Translations under genes and position numbers: made by a program | From: Solibacillus sp. R5-41 | GTDB taxonomy: Bacteria > Bacillota > Bacilli > Bacillales_A > Planococcaceae | Reading direction: 5' to 3' | DNA: 64,000 bases | NCBI RefSeq assembly: GCF_002736105.1 | Contig: NZ_CP024123.1 | Coordinates: 3,092,001-3,156,000 of the forward strand | The notes under the pieces: model-generated | What the model was told of the DNA's origin: nothing | Database searches by the model: none | What the model saw: only the letters and a program-made list of their open reading frames with translations | Shown here: positions 1-10,443 of the stretch, piece after piece | How positions within the stretch are numbered: the first letter of the stretch is position 1 | How the letters are laid out: each line of letters opens with the position of its first letter

Positions 1-73
1 TTGTGACAGCCAATGAAACATTTTGCATTAATTGTGCTTGCTTCATTGACATTGCTAAAGCGGCAATATCCAT
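1..73 (-). CDS. YjfB-like putative motility protein, N-terminal part (runs off the window)
   Basis: The reverse strand opens with ATG at 71-73, eight bases after a perfect AGGAGG. The reading frame stays open to the window edge and begins MDIAALAMSMKQAQLMQ. Short proteins with an MDI-A-L-(S/A)-M-x(3)-Q start form the YjfB family, small proteins linked to motility genes in Bacillus. Only 24 residues are visible, so the assignment rests on the start pattern and the strong ribosome-binding site. The gene reads leftwards, away from the rest of the window, and is separated from ysxC by a repeat and a terminator. Confidence 0.6.
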   Translation of the reverse strand, partial: MDIAALAMSMKQAQLMQNVSLAVT

Positions 74-194
74 ATGTAGCACCTCCTAAAAGGTTTATCG
101 GCAAATGACGCGCGACATCAAGGAATTCATTAAAATTCGTGAAATAAAATTGTGGTCGATACTCAATGATGCGCTTGACTATATAGAAATGCAT

Positions 195-298
195 GTTGAT
201 TGGGAGGGAAGGCGACTCCTGCGGGAACAGCACGATGCCTGAGACTACAGGCTCAGGACGTGTCCGCGGAAAGCGACCGTACAGAAATGGAAATCCCC
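195..298 (+). repeat. GC-rich intergenic repeat element, copy 1
   Basis: This block is more GC-rich than its surroundings. It contains ACTCCTGCGGGAACAGCACG, a CCTGAG...CTCAGG stem, and a tail CCGCGGAAAGCG...AAATGGAAATC. The tail recurs at 18446-18475 and, shortened and inverted, at 7683-7707. Similar CCGCGGAAAGCG...GGAAATC blocks are, from memory, widespread between genes of Bacillaceae. No reading frame or known RNA fits. The rest of 74-392 shows nothing I can name. Confidence 0.6.
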
Positions 299-392
299 CC
301 GGTTATGATGAGGAACCGATTTCTATGGTAACAATACAATCTTTGCACATAATCGATGCTTATCTGTAACGACAAGATCATGTTGAAAGCGC

Positions 393-433
393 AAAAAATC
401 ATCCTCCTGGTTAGACCAAAAGGATGATTTTTT
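393..433 (-). terminator. Rho-independent terminator of the lon-ysxC transcript
   Basis: A 13-bp perfect stem, AAAAAATCATCCT at 393-405 paired with 421-433, has a 15-base loop. Because the outer stem is A/T, it gives a T run in either direction. It lies 26 bases after the ysxC stop. Confidence 0.8.
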
Positions 434-458
434 AATTGATGGATGTTGTTGTTTTTCC

Positions 459-1040
459 TTACATACGTGCTTCAATTTCAGCCCATGCTTCGTCGAAACC
501 AAGGCCTTTTTCTGAAGAGAACACGAATAAAGGATCTTGTTTATCCATTTGTAATGTTTCACGTACGATTTTTTTATGCTTATCCCATTTACCTTTTGGA
601 ATTTTATCCGCTTTTGTTGATACAACGATAACAGGAATATTATAGTGCTTTAAAAAATCATACATCATGCAGTCATCATTAGTTGGTGGATGACGTAAAT
701 CAACAATTAAAACGACTGCTTTTAGTTGCTCGCGTCCCATGAAGTATTGTTCAATCATTTTACCCCATGCTGCGCGCTCTGATTTTGAAACTTTTGCATA
801 ACCGTACCCTGGTACATCAACAAAGAAAAACTGATCTTCAATTTTATAGAAGTTTAATTGCTGTGTTTTTCCTGGCTTTGACGAAATTCGCGCCATCGCT
901 TTACGACCAATCATACGGTTAATGAAAGATGATTTCCCAACATTTGAGCGCCCTGCTAAGGCAAACTCTGGGTAACCGTCTTCTGGAAATTGTTCTGGTC
1001 GGACAAAACTACCGATCATTTCAACGTTATGGACTTTCAT
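459..1040 (-). CDS. ysxC: Ribosome-biogenesis GTPase YsxC (EngB/YihA family)
   Basis: This 193-residue protein is the normal length for the essential EngB/YsxC GTPase, which acts in the cytoplasm in late 50S ribosomal subunit assembly. All G motifs are visible: G1 GRSNVGKS at 30-37, the [12 protein letters not shown] switch I segment at 53-64, G3 DVPG at 75-78, G4 TKAD at 142-145 and G5 SSEKG at 175-179. The ATG lies two bases after the lon stop, and its ribosome-binding site (GGAGG) sits in the end of lon, so the two are cotranscribed. The lon-ysxC order is the classical Bacillus arrangement. In B. subtilis hemA follows; here a terminator and a repeat follow instead. Confidence 0.96.
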   Translation of the reverse strand: MKVHNVEMIGSFVRPEQFPEDGYPEFALAGRSNVGKSSFINRMIGRKAMARISSKPGKTQQLNFYKIEDQFFFVDVPGYGYAKVSKSERAAWGKMIEQYFMGREQLKAVVLIVDLRHPPTNDDCMMYDFLKHYNIPVIVVSTKADKIPKGKWDKHKKIVRETLQMDKQDPLFVFSSEKGLGFDEAWAEIEARM

Positions 1041-1042
1041 TA

Positions 1043-3364
1043 CTACTTAAAACCTCCGTCTAGTGCAATAGCCAGAACTTCTTCTGCCTGTGACACTAGT
1101 TTAAATATGAGCTGCTCACGAACTGTTTCTGGAATATCATCAATATCACGTTCATTATCTTTTGGAATAATGATTGTCGTTAATCCTGCTCGGTGTGCGC
1201 TTAATGATTTCTCTTTTAAGCCCCCGATTGGTAATACACGACCACGAAGCGTAATTTCGCCTGTCATGCCGACTTCACGTTTAATCGCTTTTCCAGTAAT
1301 TGCTGACACAATCGCAGTGGCCATCGTAATACCTGCCGATGGACCGTCTTTTGGTACAGCGCCTTCTGGAACATGGACGTGAATATCATGTTGATCGAAA
1401 TAATCCGCATCCAAATCAAGCTGATGCGTCAATGTTCGTACATAAGATAATGCAATATGTGCTGATTCCTTCATCACATCGCCAAGCTTCCCTGTTAATT
1501 GAAGTTTCCCTTTTCCTGGTGTTAATGAAACTTCAATTTGTAGTGTATCACCACCGACCGTTGTATACGCTAAACCAGTCGCAACACCTACTTGATTTTC
1601 TATTTCTGCTTGTCCGTATCGGTAGCGGTGTTTCCCTAGCATATCAACTAATACTTTCGAATTCACCGTTACTTTTTTCTTTTCACCTGAAACTATGATT
1701 TTTGCTGCTTTACGACAAACGGTTGCCACTTGTCGTTCTAAACCACGCACACCCGCTTCACGTGTATAGTAACGAATTAAATCTAAAATGGCTTCATCTT
1801 TAATTAAAAGCTGTGCCTTTTTTAACCCGTGTTCTTTCATTTGCTTAGGAACGAGGTGATTTTTTGTAATTTCATTTTTCTCAAATTCCGTATAACCTGC
1901 AATCGTTATAACTTCCATACGATCTAATAAAGGCCCTGGAATTGTACTTAAATCATTGGCAGTTGCGACAAATAATACATCCTGCAGATTGTAAGGTTCT
2001 TCAATATAATGATCGCTGAATGTATTATTTTGCTCCGGATCAAGTACTTCTAACATCGCGGCAGATGGGTCTCCTCGGAAATCATTTGACATTTTATCAA
2101 TTTCATCCAGCAAGAATACCGGATTGACCGTCCCTGCTTTTTTCATCCCTTGAATAATACGCCCTGGCATTGCACCAACATACGTACGTCGGTGTCCGCG
2201 AATTTCAGATTCATCTCGAACGCCACCAAGTGACACGCGAACAAATTTACGATCTAAACTTTCTGCAATCGAACGCGCCAAACTTGTTTTCCCTACTCCT
2301 GGAGGTCCAGCTAAACAAAGAATCGGCCCACGCAATGAATTCATAAGCTGGCGCACCGAAAGATACTCTAGCACACGTTCTTTCACTTTTTCCAAGCCAT
2401 CATGATCGCGATTTAAAACTTCCTCTGCATAGGTAATATCAATGCGGTCCTCTGTTTTTTTACTCCAAGGAATCGAAATAAGCCATTCTAAATAATTTCT
2501 AATGATACCGCTCTCTGCATTCGCAGCAGGTAATTTTTCATAACGATCTAATTCCTTTAAAGCTACTTCCAATGTTGACTGTGGCATTCCAGCTTGATTA
2601 ATCTTTTTATGCAACTCTGAAATTTCGCCTGTTTTTCCTTCACGATCGCCAAGCTCTGTTTGAATCGCCTTCATTTGCTCACGTAAATAATATTCTTTTT
2701 GCGTGCGTTCCATCGCTTGTTTTACTTTCGAGCCGATTTTTTTCTCTAAATTCAATATTTCTTGCTCATCATGCAAACGAATAATTAAATTATCTATTCG
2801 TTTTTTTATCGAAGTAATCGCTAAAATTTCTTGTTTTTCTATAACTTTAATTGGTAAATACGATGCAATAACATCGGCTAAACGGCCTGGTTCTTCAATT
2901 TCCAATACCGATTCAATTGTTTCTGTCGTAATTTTATTGGAAGACTTTGCATATTTCTCGAAATAAGTTAAAAGTGTACGCATTAATGCTTCCGTTTCAG
3001 CGTCTTTGTAAGTATCATCTACATACACTTCTAAATCAGCCACTGTAAATTTTTCCGTCTCCTTGTAGCGAAGCATTTTCGCACGGTTTACACCTTCGAC
3101 CAAAATTCGTAACGTCCCATTTGGTAGTTTTAACATTTGCTTTACACGCACTATTGTTCCTAAATCAAATAGATCTGCTTTTGCTGGCGATTCGACGCGT
3201 AAATCTTTTTGTGTCGTTAAAAAGATTGTGCTGTCATTTAACATCGCATGCTCTAAAGCAGCAACAGACCGCTCTCGTCCAACATCAATATGTAAAACCA
3301 TCGATGGAAAGACGAGTAAACCTCTTAAAGGCAAAATTGGCATATTTTTTAGTATTTTATTCAC
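1043..3364 (-). CDS. lonA: ATP-dependent Lon protease (LonA)
   Basis: Lon is an ATP-dependent serine protease that degrades misfolded and regulatory proteins. From the GTG at 3362-3364 it has 773 residues, matching the usual ~774 of B. subtilis LonA. I prefer this start because GGAGGTG lies just upstream; an in-frame ATG at 3382 has that ribosome-binding site inside its own coding sequence. The layout is a Lon N-terminal substrate domain (to about 200), a coiled coil, an AAA+ module with Walker A GPPGVGKT at about 353-360 and Walker B VFLLDEID, and a C-terminal protease domain. The catalytic dyad is Ser676 in PKDGPSAG and Lys719 in GGLKEK. The lonB paralogue that sits between clpX and lonA in B. 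subtilis is absent. Confidence 0.97.
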   Translation of the reverse strand: MNKILKNMPILPLRGLLVFPSMVLHIDVGRERSVAALEHAMLNDSTIFLTTQKDLRVESPAKADLFDLGTIVRVKQMLKLPNGTLRILVEGVNRAKMLRYKETEKFTVADLEVYVDDTYKDAETEALMRTLLTYFEKYAKSSNKITTETIESVLEIEEPGRLADVIASYLPIKVIEKQEILAITSIKKRIDNLIIRLHDEQEILNLEKKIGSKVKQAMERTQKEYYLREQMKAIQTELGDREGKTGEISELHKKINQAGMPQSTLEVALKELDRYEKLPAANAESGIIRNYLEWLISIPWSKKTEDRIDITYAEEVLNRDHDGLEKVKERVLEYLSVRQLMNSLRGPILCLAGPPGVGKTSLARSIAESLDRKFVRVSLGGVRDESEIRGHRRTYVGAMPGRIIQGMKKAGTVNPVFLLDEIDKMSNDFRGDPSAAMLEVLDPEQNNTFSDHYIEEPYNLQDVLFVATANDLSTIPGPLLDRMEVITIAGYTEFEKNEITKNHLVPKQMKEHGLKKAQLLIKDEAILDLIRYYTREAGVRGLERQVATVCRKAAKIIVSGEKKKVTVNSKVLVDMLGKHRYRYGQAEIENQVGVATGLAYTTVGGDTLQIEVSLTPGKGKLQLTGKLGDVMKESAHIALSYVRTLTHQLDLDADYFDQHDIHVHVPEGAVPKDGPSAGITMATAIVSAITGKAIKREVGMTGEITLRGRVLPIGGLKEKSLSAHRAGLTTIIIPKDNERDIDDIPETVREQLIFKLVSQAEEVLAIALDGGFK

Positions 3365-3545
3365 GCGGGTATTCACCTCCATCCAAATCAAAAAAAACAA
3401 CCCGCAGTTAATGTAGTATGTGTTACCTTTTTAAAATTTTACATACAATTAATTATATATAGACTCTTTTATTCGAACAGCGTGTCTTTCGAAAGGTAAA
3501 TTAAACACAAGTTCACATTTATACATATATGTAAGATTTATTTGT

Positions 3546-3590
3546 TAAGAAAAAGCTGACCTTGGACTTGCTTATGAAGTCAAAGTCAGC
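3546..3590 (-). terminator. Terminator after clpX
   Basis: GCTGACCTTGGACTT pairs with AAGTCAAAGTCAGC (3555-3590), followed on the minus strand by a T-rich run (TTTTTCTTAAC). It is correctly placed to end clpX, so lonA should have its own promoter in 3401-3545. Confidence 0.7.
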
Positions 3591-3619
3591 TGCATGTTTG
3601 TTTCGAAAGTCAACTAAAA

Positions 3620-4891
3620 TTAAGCTGACGTTTTTTTGTTGTCCGTATCTTTTACTAAAACAGAGCCATCTTCTAAAATTAATTTTGGTTCTGCTTTATC
3701 GCGAATTGTTTCAGCTGTAATGATACATTTTTTAATATCTTCACGTGATGGTAACTCAAACATAGCGTCTAACATTGTCACTTCAATAATCGAACGTAAT
3801 CCACGAGCACCTGTTTTTCGTTCAATGGCCAATTTTGCAATTTCAACCAGCGCTTCATCCTCAAACTCTAACTCGACATTATCAAGTTCAAGCATTTTTT
3901 GATATTGCTTCGCTAACGCATTTTTTGGCTCTGTTAATATTTGTACAAGTGCATCTACATCTAATTGTTCTAATGTAGCAAGTACTGGTAATCGACCGAT
4001 AAATTCCGGAATTAATCCAAATTTCAATAAATCCTCTGGAACAAGTTGAGACATTAATGTGCCTTCTTCTTCCATAGCCTTTGAATTTGAACCAAAACCA
4101 ATTACTTTTTCACCTTGACGACGCTTAATGATTGTTTCGATTCCATCAAATGCCCCACCAACGATGAATAAAATGTTCGATGTATCAATTTGTAAAAACT
4201 CTTGGTGTGGATGCTTACGTCCGCCTTGAGGGGGAACACTTGCAACTGTACCTTCTAGAATTTTTAATAATGCTTGTTGTACACCTTCACCAGATACATC
4301 GCGAGTAATCGAAGGATTTTCTGATTTACGAGCTACTTTATCGATCTCGTCAATATAAATAATCCCTTTTTCAGCTCGCTCAATATCATAATCTGCCGCT
4401 TGAATCAGCTTTAATAAAATATTTTCAACGTCCTCACCGACATAACCAGCTTCTGTTAAGCTCGTTGCATCTGCAATCGCAAAAGGTACATTTAAAATGC
4501 GTGCTAATGTTTGGGCAAGTAATGTTTTACCACTACCTGTTGGACCGATTAATACAATATTTGATTTCGATAATTCAACATCATCAATTTTAGAATTTGA
4601 ATTAATACGCTTATAGTGATTGTAAACAGCAACAGCTAGTGCTTTTTTCGCACGCTCTTGTCCAATTACATAGTCACCTAAAATATTTAATATTTCCTTA
4701 GGTTTCGGAATATCTTTGAATTCAATTTCCTCTTCAATACCCAGCTCTTCGACGACAATCTCTGAACATAACTCGATACATTCGTCACAAATATATACGC
4801 CTGGTCCTGCAACCAACTTACGAACTTGTTCTTGTGGCTTACCACAAAAAGAGCATTTTAAATTGCCTTTTTCATCATTAAATTTAAACAA
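3620..4891 (-). CDS. clpX: ATP-dependent protease ATP-binding subunit ClpX
   Basis: ClpX is the AAA+ unfoldase that feeds substrates to ClpP; it has 423 residues here. The N-terminal zinc-binding domain has Cys13, Cys16, Cys35 and Cys38. Walker A GPTGSGKT is at 116-123, Walker B IIYIDEID at about 177-184, and the IGF loop that docks on ClpP at 263-265. The start codon is TTG (4889-4891), preceded by AGGGGTGA; translation from it gives MFKFN, the usual ClpX beginning, so the non-ATG start is well supported. It lies between tig and lon, as in Bacillus. ClpP is not in this window. Confidence 0.97.
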   Translation of the reverse strand: MFKFNDEKGNLKCSFCGKPQEQVRKLVAGPGVYICDECIELCSEIVVEELGIEEEIEFKDIPKPKEILNILGDYVIGQERAKKALAVAVYNHYKRINSNSKIDDVELSKSNIVLIGPTGSGKTLLAQTLARILNVPFAIADATSLTEAGYVGEDVENILLKLIQAADYDIERAEKGIIYIDEIDKVARKSENPSITRDVSGEGVQQALLKILEGTVASVPPQGGRKHPHQEFLQIDTSNILFIVGGAFDGIETIIKRRQGEKVIGFGSNSKAMEEEGTLMSQLVPEDLLKFGLIPEFIGRLPVLATLEQLDVDALVQILTEPKNALAKQYQKMLELDNVELEFEDEALVEIAKLAIERKTGARGLRSIIEVTMLDAMFELPSREDIKKCIITAETIRDKAEPKLILEDGSVLVKDTDNKKTSA

Positions 4892-5067
4892 TTTGGTTCA
4901 CCCCTATTCAAGCAACTATCTTACAAGATTCTTTTACTTTTATCAAATAAATTGACTGCAGCTTGTTGCTTTTTTTGTATTAAAATTGATTATGTATTAG
5001 AAAAACTTCCCTTGCAACATATAGTGCAAAATAATGTTTATCCATGTATGTCAAAAGATGCTTATGT

Positions 5068-5101
5068 GATAAAACAAGGTACGGGATAGCCCGTACCTTG
5101 T
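5068..5101 (-). terminator. Terminator after tig
   Basis: A perfect 12-bp stem, ACAAGGTACGGG (5074-5085) with 5090-5101, has a four-base loop and a short TTTT tract on the minus strand. It separates tig from clpX. Confidence 0.75.
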
Positions 5102-5128
5102 TAAAAAGTCTATCTGCTTACAATTTTA

Positions 5129-6418
5129 TTAATTAGAGATTTTAGCATTTTCAACTAAAAGCTCAACAGTTTTTTGAGTACGAATGTCGTTCTCTAAAAC
5201 TGAAGTACCGCCTAAAGCAGTTAAAATTTGCTCGCTTGTCATGCCAAATTGAGAAGCCATTTTTTCAACTTCAGCGTTGATGTCTTCTTCAGAAACTTCG
5301 ATTTTTTCAGCTTGACCAATTGCTTCTAATACTAAAGAAACACGTACGCGGCTTTCTGCATCAGCAGCCATTTGCTCACGTAAAGCTTGCTCGTTTTGAC
5401 CTGAGAATTGGTAGTATAATTCAAGGTTCATACCTTGTGATTGTAAACGTTGACCGAATTCTTGGATCATGCGGTCTACTTCTGTGTTGATCATCCCTTG
5501 TGGAACGTCAACTTCTGCGTTTGCAGCAGCTTTTTCTACTAACTCATCACGTAAAGAACCTTCTGATTCAGCTTCTTTTTGAGCAGCAGTAGTTTCTTTA
5601 ATTTTTGCACGTAAAGCATCAACCGTTTCAACTTCTGGGTCGATTTCTTTTGCGAATGCGTCGTTTAACTCAGGAAGTACTTTTGTTTTTACTTCTTTCA
5701 CAGTTACTACAAACTTCGCTTCTTTACCTGCTAATTCTTCAGCATGGTACTCTTCTGGGAAAGTAACCATTACATCTTTAGTTTCGCCAGATTTAGCGCC
5801 TACTAATTGCTCTTCAAATCCAGGAATGAAAGAACCTGAACCGATTTCAAGTGCGTAATCCTCGCCTTTACCGCCTTCGAATGCTTCTTCACCTACAAAG
5901 CCTTCAAAATCGATTACAGCTGTATCGCCATCAACGATTGCTTCATCTTCTTTAATTTCTAATTCTGCTTTTTTAGCTAATTGAGCAGTAATTTGCTCTT
6001 CTACTTCTTCGTCTGTTACTTCAGTAGAAAGTTTTGTAACTTCTAAGCCTTTGTATTCGCCTAATTTTGGTTCTGGTTTCACAGTAACTGTTGCAGTGTA
6101 AGTGAAGTCAGTTCCTTTAGCGAAGTTTTCAGTACCTGCGATTTCAGGGAAATCAACTGGCTCAACACCTGATTCATCTAAAGCTGTTGGGTATGAAGAA
6201 TTGATCACGATTTCTAATGCATCTTGGTATAATGCTTCTACGCCGTACATTTTTTCGAACATCGGACGAGGCATTTTCCCTTTACGGAAACCTGGTACGT
6301 TAATTTGTTTTACTACTTTTTTGAATGCACCATCGATTGCTTTATCTACTTCTACAGCAGCTACAGTAACCGTTAATAAACCTTGATTACCTTCTTGTTT
6401 TTCCCATTTTACTGACAT
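5129..6418 (-). CDS. tig: Trigger factor (ribosome-associated chaperone and prolyl isomerase)
   Basis: Trigger factor binds the ribosome exit tunnel and chaperones nascent chains. Starting at ATG 6416-6418, which has GGAGGT seven bases upstream, the protein has 429 residues and begins [10 protein letters not shown]. An in-frame start 13 codons further upstream lacks a ribosome-binding site. The ribosome-docking signature GFRKGKMP is at 43-50. An FKBP-type prolyl isomerase domain spans about 160-245, and the helical C-terminal chaperone arms follow. It is single-gene transcribed, with its own terminator. Confidence 0.97.
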   Translation of the reverse strand: MSVKWEKQEGNQGLLTVTVAAVEVDKAIDGAFKKVVKQINVPGFRKGKMPRPMFEKMYGVEALYQDALEIVINSSYPTALDESGVEPVDFPEIAGTENFAKGTDFTYTATVTVKPEPKLGEYKGLEVTKLSTEVTDEEVEEQITAQLAKKAELEIKEDEAIVDGDTAVIDFEGFVGEEAFEGGKGEDYALEIGSGSFIPGFEEQLVGAKSGETKDVMVTFPEEYHAEELAGKEAKFVVTVKEVKTKVLPELNDAFAKEIDPEVETVDALRAKIKETTAAQKEAESEGSLRDELVEKAAANAEVDVPQGMINTEVDRMIQEFGQRLQSQGMNLELYYQFSGQNEQALREQMAADAESRVRVSLVLEAIGQAEKIEVSEEDINAEVEKMASQFGMTSEQILTALGGTSVLENDIRTQKTVELLVENAKISN

Positions 6419-6523
6419 GTATATTACCTCCAAAGTTAACTTTTGTTTGATTAACAAACTCGTCGTTTATATAATTTGACAACCATTTTAGTATATCATA
6501 TATGCTCAATGTTTCAACTTTTT

Positions 6524-7522
6524 TCATATGTCTGTTAAATTCATTAATCCTTCGAGACTTTGAATAAAGTCGATAATTTCATAATCCATTTCCCGAATTT
6601 CCCCGAACATTGTCCTTACAAAATCAATATAGCTGATTGCCACATCTTCACTATCATAGTCTAACCATTCAAATGGATACGTAACAATCGCGTGCTTGGC
6701 AATTAGTGATTCCACTAATTCAAGCGTAGAAGGCTCCTGCTCTAGACGATTCAACACATGCTGATATACCGCTTGAAATTGCGGCGTTTCCATTGGCAGC
6801 TCCAATTGTGCAGGGTTAACCATTTCCATCCGATTGAATTTAGAAATTTTAAGTGATACATTGACATCTTGTTCCACTAATAAAATTAAAATTAAGCTTT
6901 GTATAAACGGATGCACGTCTTCATGCTCGACAATCCATTTTAGCTCAGTAATCATTGGTCGAACATTTTTTCCTTCTAGCTCATGGACGATGACTAATTG
7001 TGCTTGAAAAGACTTTTGTATAAAGGCTGCTCCGTCCAACTCAAACATTTCTTCAAATGATGGCTCTTCAACAAATTCCTCGAGCTGAGTACTCTGATTC
7101 TCTGCAATATCAGCATTCAGCTTTTGTAATCGATGGAATTTTTCGACCTGGTCCAGTGGAATGACATCCTCATCAAATAAAGATGCAATTATTTTTTCAA
7201 CTTGCTTATATTGTCTTAGCTGCATGCAAATCGTTAAATAGAGCTCCATTACCTCAAAATACATACTTGGACCAAGCGTCAATAACTCCTCACATACTTC
7301 TTTTGCCTTTTTGAAATTTTTCGCTTCATATAAAGAATAAGCATAAACACTTAAAGAAGTTTCATCACCCGTTGTTAATTTAAAAACCTTTTCAAACAAT
7401 TCATTCGCCTGAGCGTAGTGATAATTTTCGGCAAGTTCACGCGCTTCATCTACCATTCGTTCAATAGTACCGGGAAAAAGAACCACATTTCCATGCTTTT
7501 TAAAATTCTTCTTTTTTTTCAT
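6524..7522 (-). CDS. ysoA: TPR-repeat protein, YsoA-like
   Basis: A 332-residue soluble protein with no signal or membrane segment. Residues about 25-150 carry helical-pair TPR-type repeats, for example the stretch around YAQANELFEKVFKL and YEAKNFKKAKEVCEELL. Position (immediately upstream of tig) and length match B. subtilis YsoA, a TPR protein of unknown function. The ATG at 7520-7522 is preceded by ATGGAGTG with normal spacing; an in-frame GTG three codons earlier lies within that ribosome-binding site. The start is very lysine-rich (MKKKKNFKKHG). Function beyond protein-protein interaction cannot be inferred. Confidence 0.8.
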   Translation of the reverse strand: MKKKKNFKKHGNVVLFPGTIERMVDEARELAENYHYAQANELFEKVFKLTTGDETSLSVYAYSLYEAKNFKKAKEVCEELLTLGPSMYFEVMELYLTICMQLRQYKQVEKIIASLFDEDVIPLDQVEKFHRLQKLNADIAENQSTQLEEFVEEPSFEEMFELDGAAFIQKSFQAQLVIVHELEGKNVRPMITELKWIVEHEDVHPFIQSLILILLVEQDVNVSLKISKFNRMEMVNPAQLELPMETPQFQAVYQHVLNRLEQEPSTLELVESLIAKHAIVTYPFEWLDYDSEDVAISYIDFVRTMFGEIREMDYEIIDFIQSLEGLMNLTDI

Positions 7523-7674
7523 ACGCTTCACTCCATCAATAATAAGTCAAAGTGTTTTCATTTCTTATCATTGATTTTATTTTACATGTGTATAGCAAGA
7601 ACAACAATATTTTCAAACAATTTTATATTAATTGAACTAAAGAATCCCTCTTTTAAAAGTTATCCTAAAAAAGG

Positions 7675-7835
7675 GGTGGTGATTTCCGGTCCGGACGCTT
7701 TCCGCGAGCTCTGTCTTGAACAAAGCACAAAGATGAGTCGTACAGATGTGTGCTAACATTGTCTGTGTGACTCATGTGCTTAACCAGCCATATTAGCACG
7801 CACTATATTTGAATCCATAATAGAATACTTACATC
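7675..7835 (-). repeat. Modular intergenic repeat, copy A (inverted)
   Basis: Read on the minus strand, this block carries TATTATGGATTC, AGTGCGTGCTAATATGGCTGG, TTAAGCACATGAGTCACACAG and, at its far end, CGCGGAAAGCGTCC...GGAAATC. The first three pieces recur at 13262-13350, 14848-14900, 17998-18190 and 24045-24225; the last recurs at 195-298. It occupies most of the 470-base gap between ysoA and proI, which otherwise holds only the likely proI promoter region. Confidence 0.75.
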
Positions 7836-7993
7836 AAAAGGATAGATTCTTTGGCTTAACTTATATAAATTCTTACCGAATAAGACGGTCTAGTTGCATT
7901 CCTTTTTACGTGAGGTATACTAATCGCTATGCATTATTGCGAATTTAAAGGCCTTTCTCATGCTTTTTCTAATACGAAAGTAGGAATATTGAA

Positions 7994-8803
7994 ATGAAAT
8001 ACGGTTTTATCGGTCTTGGGAATATGGCCTCAGCAATTATTAAAGGAATGGTGGCAAGTGGCGAGTTTGAAGCGTCCTCCATTTACGGAATAAACCGCAC
8101 GGAAAATAAGACAGATGTACTTGTTCAAATGTATGGCATACAGGCCGCGTCATCTATTGAAGAAATGATGCAAAATGTTGATGTAATCGTGATTGCTGTC
8201 AAACCACAAATGTTTCCCGATGTACTGCCAACAATTAAACAACATTTAACTGACAATCATCTTGTCATTTCGATTGCAGCAGGAAAATCACTTGATTATT
8301 TACAACAAAGCTTCCTACCAACAACGCCTGTTTTCCGCGTTATGCCTAATATCAATGCAACAATTGGTGCCTCTACAAGCTGCTACTCAACACAATCTAC
8401 CAATGTGGATCAAAAAAGTTTAGTAGAACAATTATTTTCGACTGTCGGAACTATCGTGGAATTACCAGAAAATCTATTTTCAATTTTTACAACGATCGGT
8501 TGCTCTTCTCCAGCGTTTACGTATTTATATATTGATTCCCTTGCTCGCGCTGCAGTTCGTGAAGGTATGCCAAAGCAAATGGCGCTTGAAATTGCCGCAA
8601 GCTCTGTTTTAGGAAGCGCACAAATGGTGTTACAATCCGAAGCACATCCGTGGGCACTTATTGACCAAGTATGTTCCCCTGGTGGAACAACGATTCAAGG
8701 CGTTACTTCATTACAAGTAAACCATTTTGAAAGCACAATTTATGATGCGGTAGATGCCGTAACGAATAAAGACGCACTCCTGCAAAAGGACCGCGTGAAA
8801 TAA
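7994..8803 (+). CDS. proI: Pyrroline-5-carboxylate reductase family protein (ProI/ProC)
   Basis: P5C reductase catalyses the last, NADPH-dependent step of proline synthesis. The 269-residue protein has an N-terminal Rossmann fold with GLGNMA at 7-12 and the conserved VIVIAVKP strand, then VFRVMPN and INATIGAS loops. The C-terminal dimerisation helices carry the family block SSPAFTYLYIDSLARAAVREG and the CSPGGTTIQGV motif that binds substrate. It stands alone between two repeat-rich gaps. Bacillus genomes encode several paralogues (ProG, ProH, ProI, ComER); the assignment to ProI is by general resemblance only. Confidence 0.85.
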   Translation: MKYGFIGLGNMASAIIKGMVASGEFEASSIYGINRTENKTDVLVQMYGIQAASSIEEMMQNVDVIVIAVKPQMFPDVLPTIKQHLTDNHLVISIAAGKSLDYLQQSFLPTTPVFRVMPNINATIGASTSCYSTQSTNVDQKSLVEQLFSTVGTIVELPENLFSIFTTIGCSSPAFTYLYIDSLARAAVREGMPKQMALEIAASSVLGSAQMVLQSEAHPWALIDQVCSPGGTTIQGVTSLQVNHFESTIYDAVDAVTNKDALLQKDRVK

Positions 8804-8810
8804 AGCGACA

Positions 8811-9000
8811 AAAAATCTGTGACATCCGCCGGGGCTTTGGGCCAACACGATGTTGGCCACTCTGGCATTGCCGTAGGACGCAACATTCTTAGTCAGAGTT
8901 CCTCTTTTCAGCCGAGGTATTAACCCCCACTGAATAAAGGCTTTACTTGGCATTCACCCCAACATATAGAAGTATAAGGAGTCTGCTGAAGCAAGTTAAC
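8811..9000 (+). repeat. GC-rich conserved-looking intergenic block of unknown type
   Basis: The segment is distinctly GC-richer than its flanks. It holds a near-palindrome CCAACACGATGTTGGCC (8841-8857) and ends in CTGAAGCAAGTTAA. A relative of the palindrome (CCAACATCGTGTTGGCC) and the GAAGCAAGTTA end occur together at 18370-18425, and GTTGAAGCAAGTTAA recurs after a hairpin at 47870-47882. The reading frames across it are not protein-like. It could be a mobile-element end or a structured RNA. Confidence 0.5.
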
Positions 9001-9122
9001 GCTTACTCTGCCTAATTACCTTTTATATTCCCTATACAAAAACATGCAATTACTCAATTTTGCGTTTTTTTTCTTTTTTTAACGCAAAAAAACCCTTCAA
9101 TAATATTTTAATAAAAACATAA

Positions 9123-9151
9123 TTGCTAACTGCTCTACTATTTTATATAAT
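9123..9151 (+). promoter_or_regulatory. Likely sigma-A promoter of the carboxynorspermidine operon
   Basis: TTGCTA (9123-9128) and a perfect TATAAT (9146-9151) are separated by 17 bases, about 40 bases before the operon. Between 9001 and here there is only AT-rich sequence and a TTTTGCGTT/AACGCAAAA inverted repeat at 9058-9090 with a poly-T loop. Confidence 0.55.
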
Positions 9152-9192
9152 CAATCTTGTTTCGGATTGAAACAAATAAAATAAAATGAGAT

Positions 9193-10443
9193 TTGGAGCG
9201 TGACAAGGAATTGGGAAAAGCATTGATTATTGGTGCTGGCGGAGTAGCTAGCGTAGTAGTACACAAATGTGTACAAAATTCTGAAGTATTCGAGGAGATT
9301 ATGATCGCAAGTCGAACAAAATCTAAATGCGATGCTTTGAAAGAGAAATTAGACGGCGGTAAAACGATTATCCATACTGCACAGGTGGATGCGGACAATA
9401 CGGACGAACTAATTGAACTAATCAATGGATTTAAACCAGATGTGGTAATTAACGTAGCTTTACCATATCAAGATTTAACAATTATGGATGCATGCTTGGC
9501 AACAAAAACGCATTATATCGATACGGCGAACTATGAGCCACTTGATACTGCGAAATTCGAATATAAATGGCAATGGGCATACAAGGAGCGTTTTGAAGAA
9601 GCAGGCATTACTGCACTTCTAGGTTCTGGTTTCGACCCAGGTGTAACAGGCGTATTCACAGCGCATGCACAAAAGCATCACTTCGATGAAATTCATTACA
9701 TCGATATCGTTGATGCAAACGGTGGAGACCACGGACTTCCATTCGCTACGAACTTCAACCCAGAAATCAACATTCGCGAAATTACTGCGAACGGTCGTTT
9801 TTGGAAAGAAGGCGAATGGGTTGAAACGAAGCCTTTAGAATATAAAATGGTATACAACTTACCAGAAATAGGCGAAAAAGATTGCTACCTTCTTTACCAT
9901 GAAGAATTAGAATCTTTAGCAAAAAATATTAAAGGCTTAAAACAAATCCGTTTCTGGATGACGTTTGGCCAAAAGTATTTAACACACTTAAACGTTCTTG
10001 AAAACATTGGCATGACATCAATTGAACCAATTGAATTCCAAGGCCAAATGATTCAACCAATTCAATTTTTAAAGGCCGTATTACCTGACCCTGCAACATT
10101 AGGACCTCTTACAAAAGGAAAGACAAATATTGGCTGTATCGTAAGAGGATTAAAAGACGGAAAAGAAAAAACTTACTATGTTTATAACATTTGCGATCAC
10201 CAAGAGTGCTATCGTGAAGTAGGTTCTCAGGCGATTTCTTACACAACAGGTGTACCTGCTATGATTGGTGCGATGCTTGTAATGAACGGCGAATGGCAAA
10301 AACCAGGCGTTTGGAATGTAGAGGACTTCAATCCAGATCCTTTCATGAATGCATTAAATAAATGGGGTCTTCCATGGCAAGAAACAGAAAATCCAGATTT
10401 AGTTGATTTAGATTTCACTTCTGAAGAAAATGTTAAGGCATAA
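9193..10443 (+). CDS. Carboxynorspermidine/carboxyspermidine dehydrogenase (saccharopine dehydrogenase family)
   Basis: This enzyme reductively condenses aspartate semialdehyde with a diamine to give carboxy(nor)spermidine. The 416-residue protein starts with an NAD(P)-binding fold, LIIGAGGVASVVVHK, at about 11-25 and continues through the saccharopine dehydrogenase-like domain (DTANYEPLDTAKF, LLGSGFDPGVTGVF, NGGDHGLPFATNF). Its partner decarboxylase overlaps its stop codon by one base, which fixes the pathway. The start is uncertain: TTG at 9193 is the first in frame, but no strong ribosome-binding site precedes it; TTG at 9211 or 9223 is also possible. It is followed immediately by nspC. 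Confidence 0.88.
   Translation: MERDKELGKALIIGAGGVASVVVHKCVQNSEVFEEIMIASRTKSKCDALKEKLDGGKTIIHTAQVDADNTDELIELINGFKPDVVINVALPYQDLTIMDACLATKTHYIDTANYEPLDTAKFEYKWQWAYKERFEEAGITALLGSGFDPGVTGVFTAHAQKHHFDEIHYIDIVDANGGDHGLPFATNFNPEINIREITANGRFWKEGEWVETKPLEYKMVYNLPEIGEKDCYLLYHEELESLAKNIKGLKQIRFWMTFGQKYLTHLNVLENIGMTSIEPIEFQGQMIQPIQFLKAVLPDPATLGPLTKGKTNIGCIVRGLKDGKEKTYYVYNICDHQECYREVGSQAISYTTGVPAMIGAMLVMNGEWQKPGVWNVEDFNPDPFMNALNKWGLPWQETENPDLVDLDFTSEENVKA

Noticed and set aside
436-645. Plus-strand open frames over ysxC and, similarly, over lon, clpX, tig, pst and other genes
   Set aside because: They are antisense shadows of well-supported genes, without ribosome-binding sites or family features.
8841-8857. 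CCAACACGATGTTGGCC as a regulator operator
   Set aside because: It recurs inside another GC-rich repeat (18370) away from any promoter, so it is better explained as part of the repeat.
8711-8953. An 80-codon minus-strand frame overlapping the proI end
   Set aside because: It runs from the antisense of proI into the GC-rich repeat block and has no ribosome-binding site.
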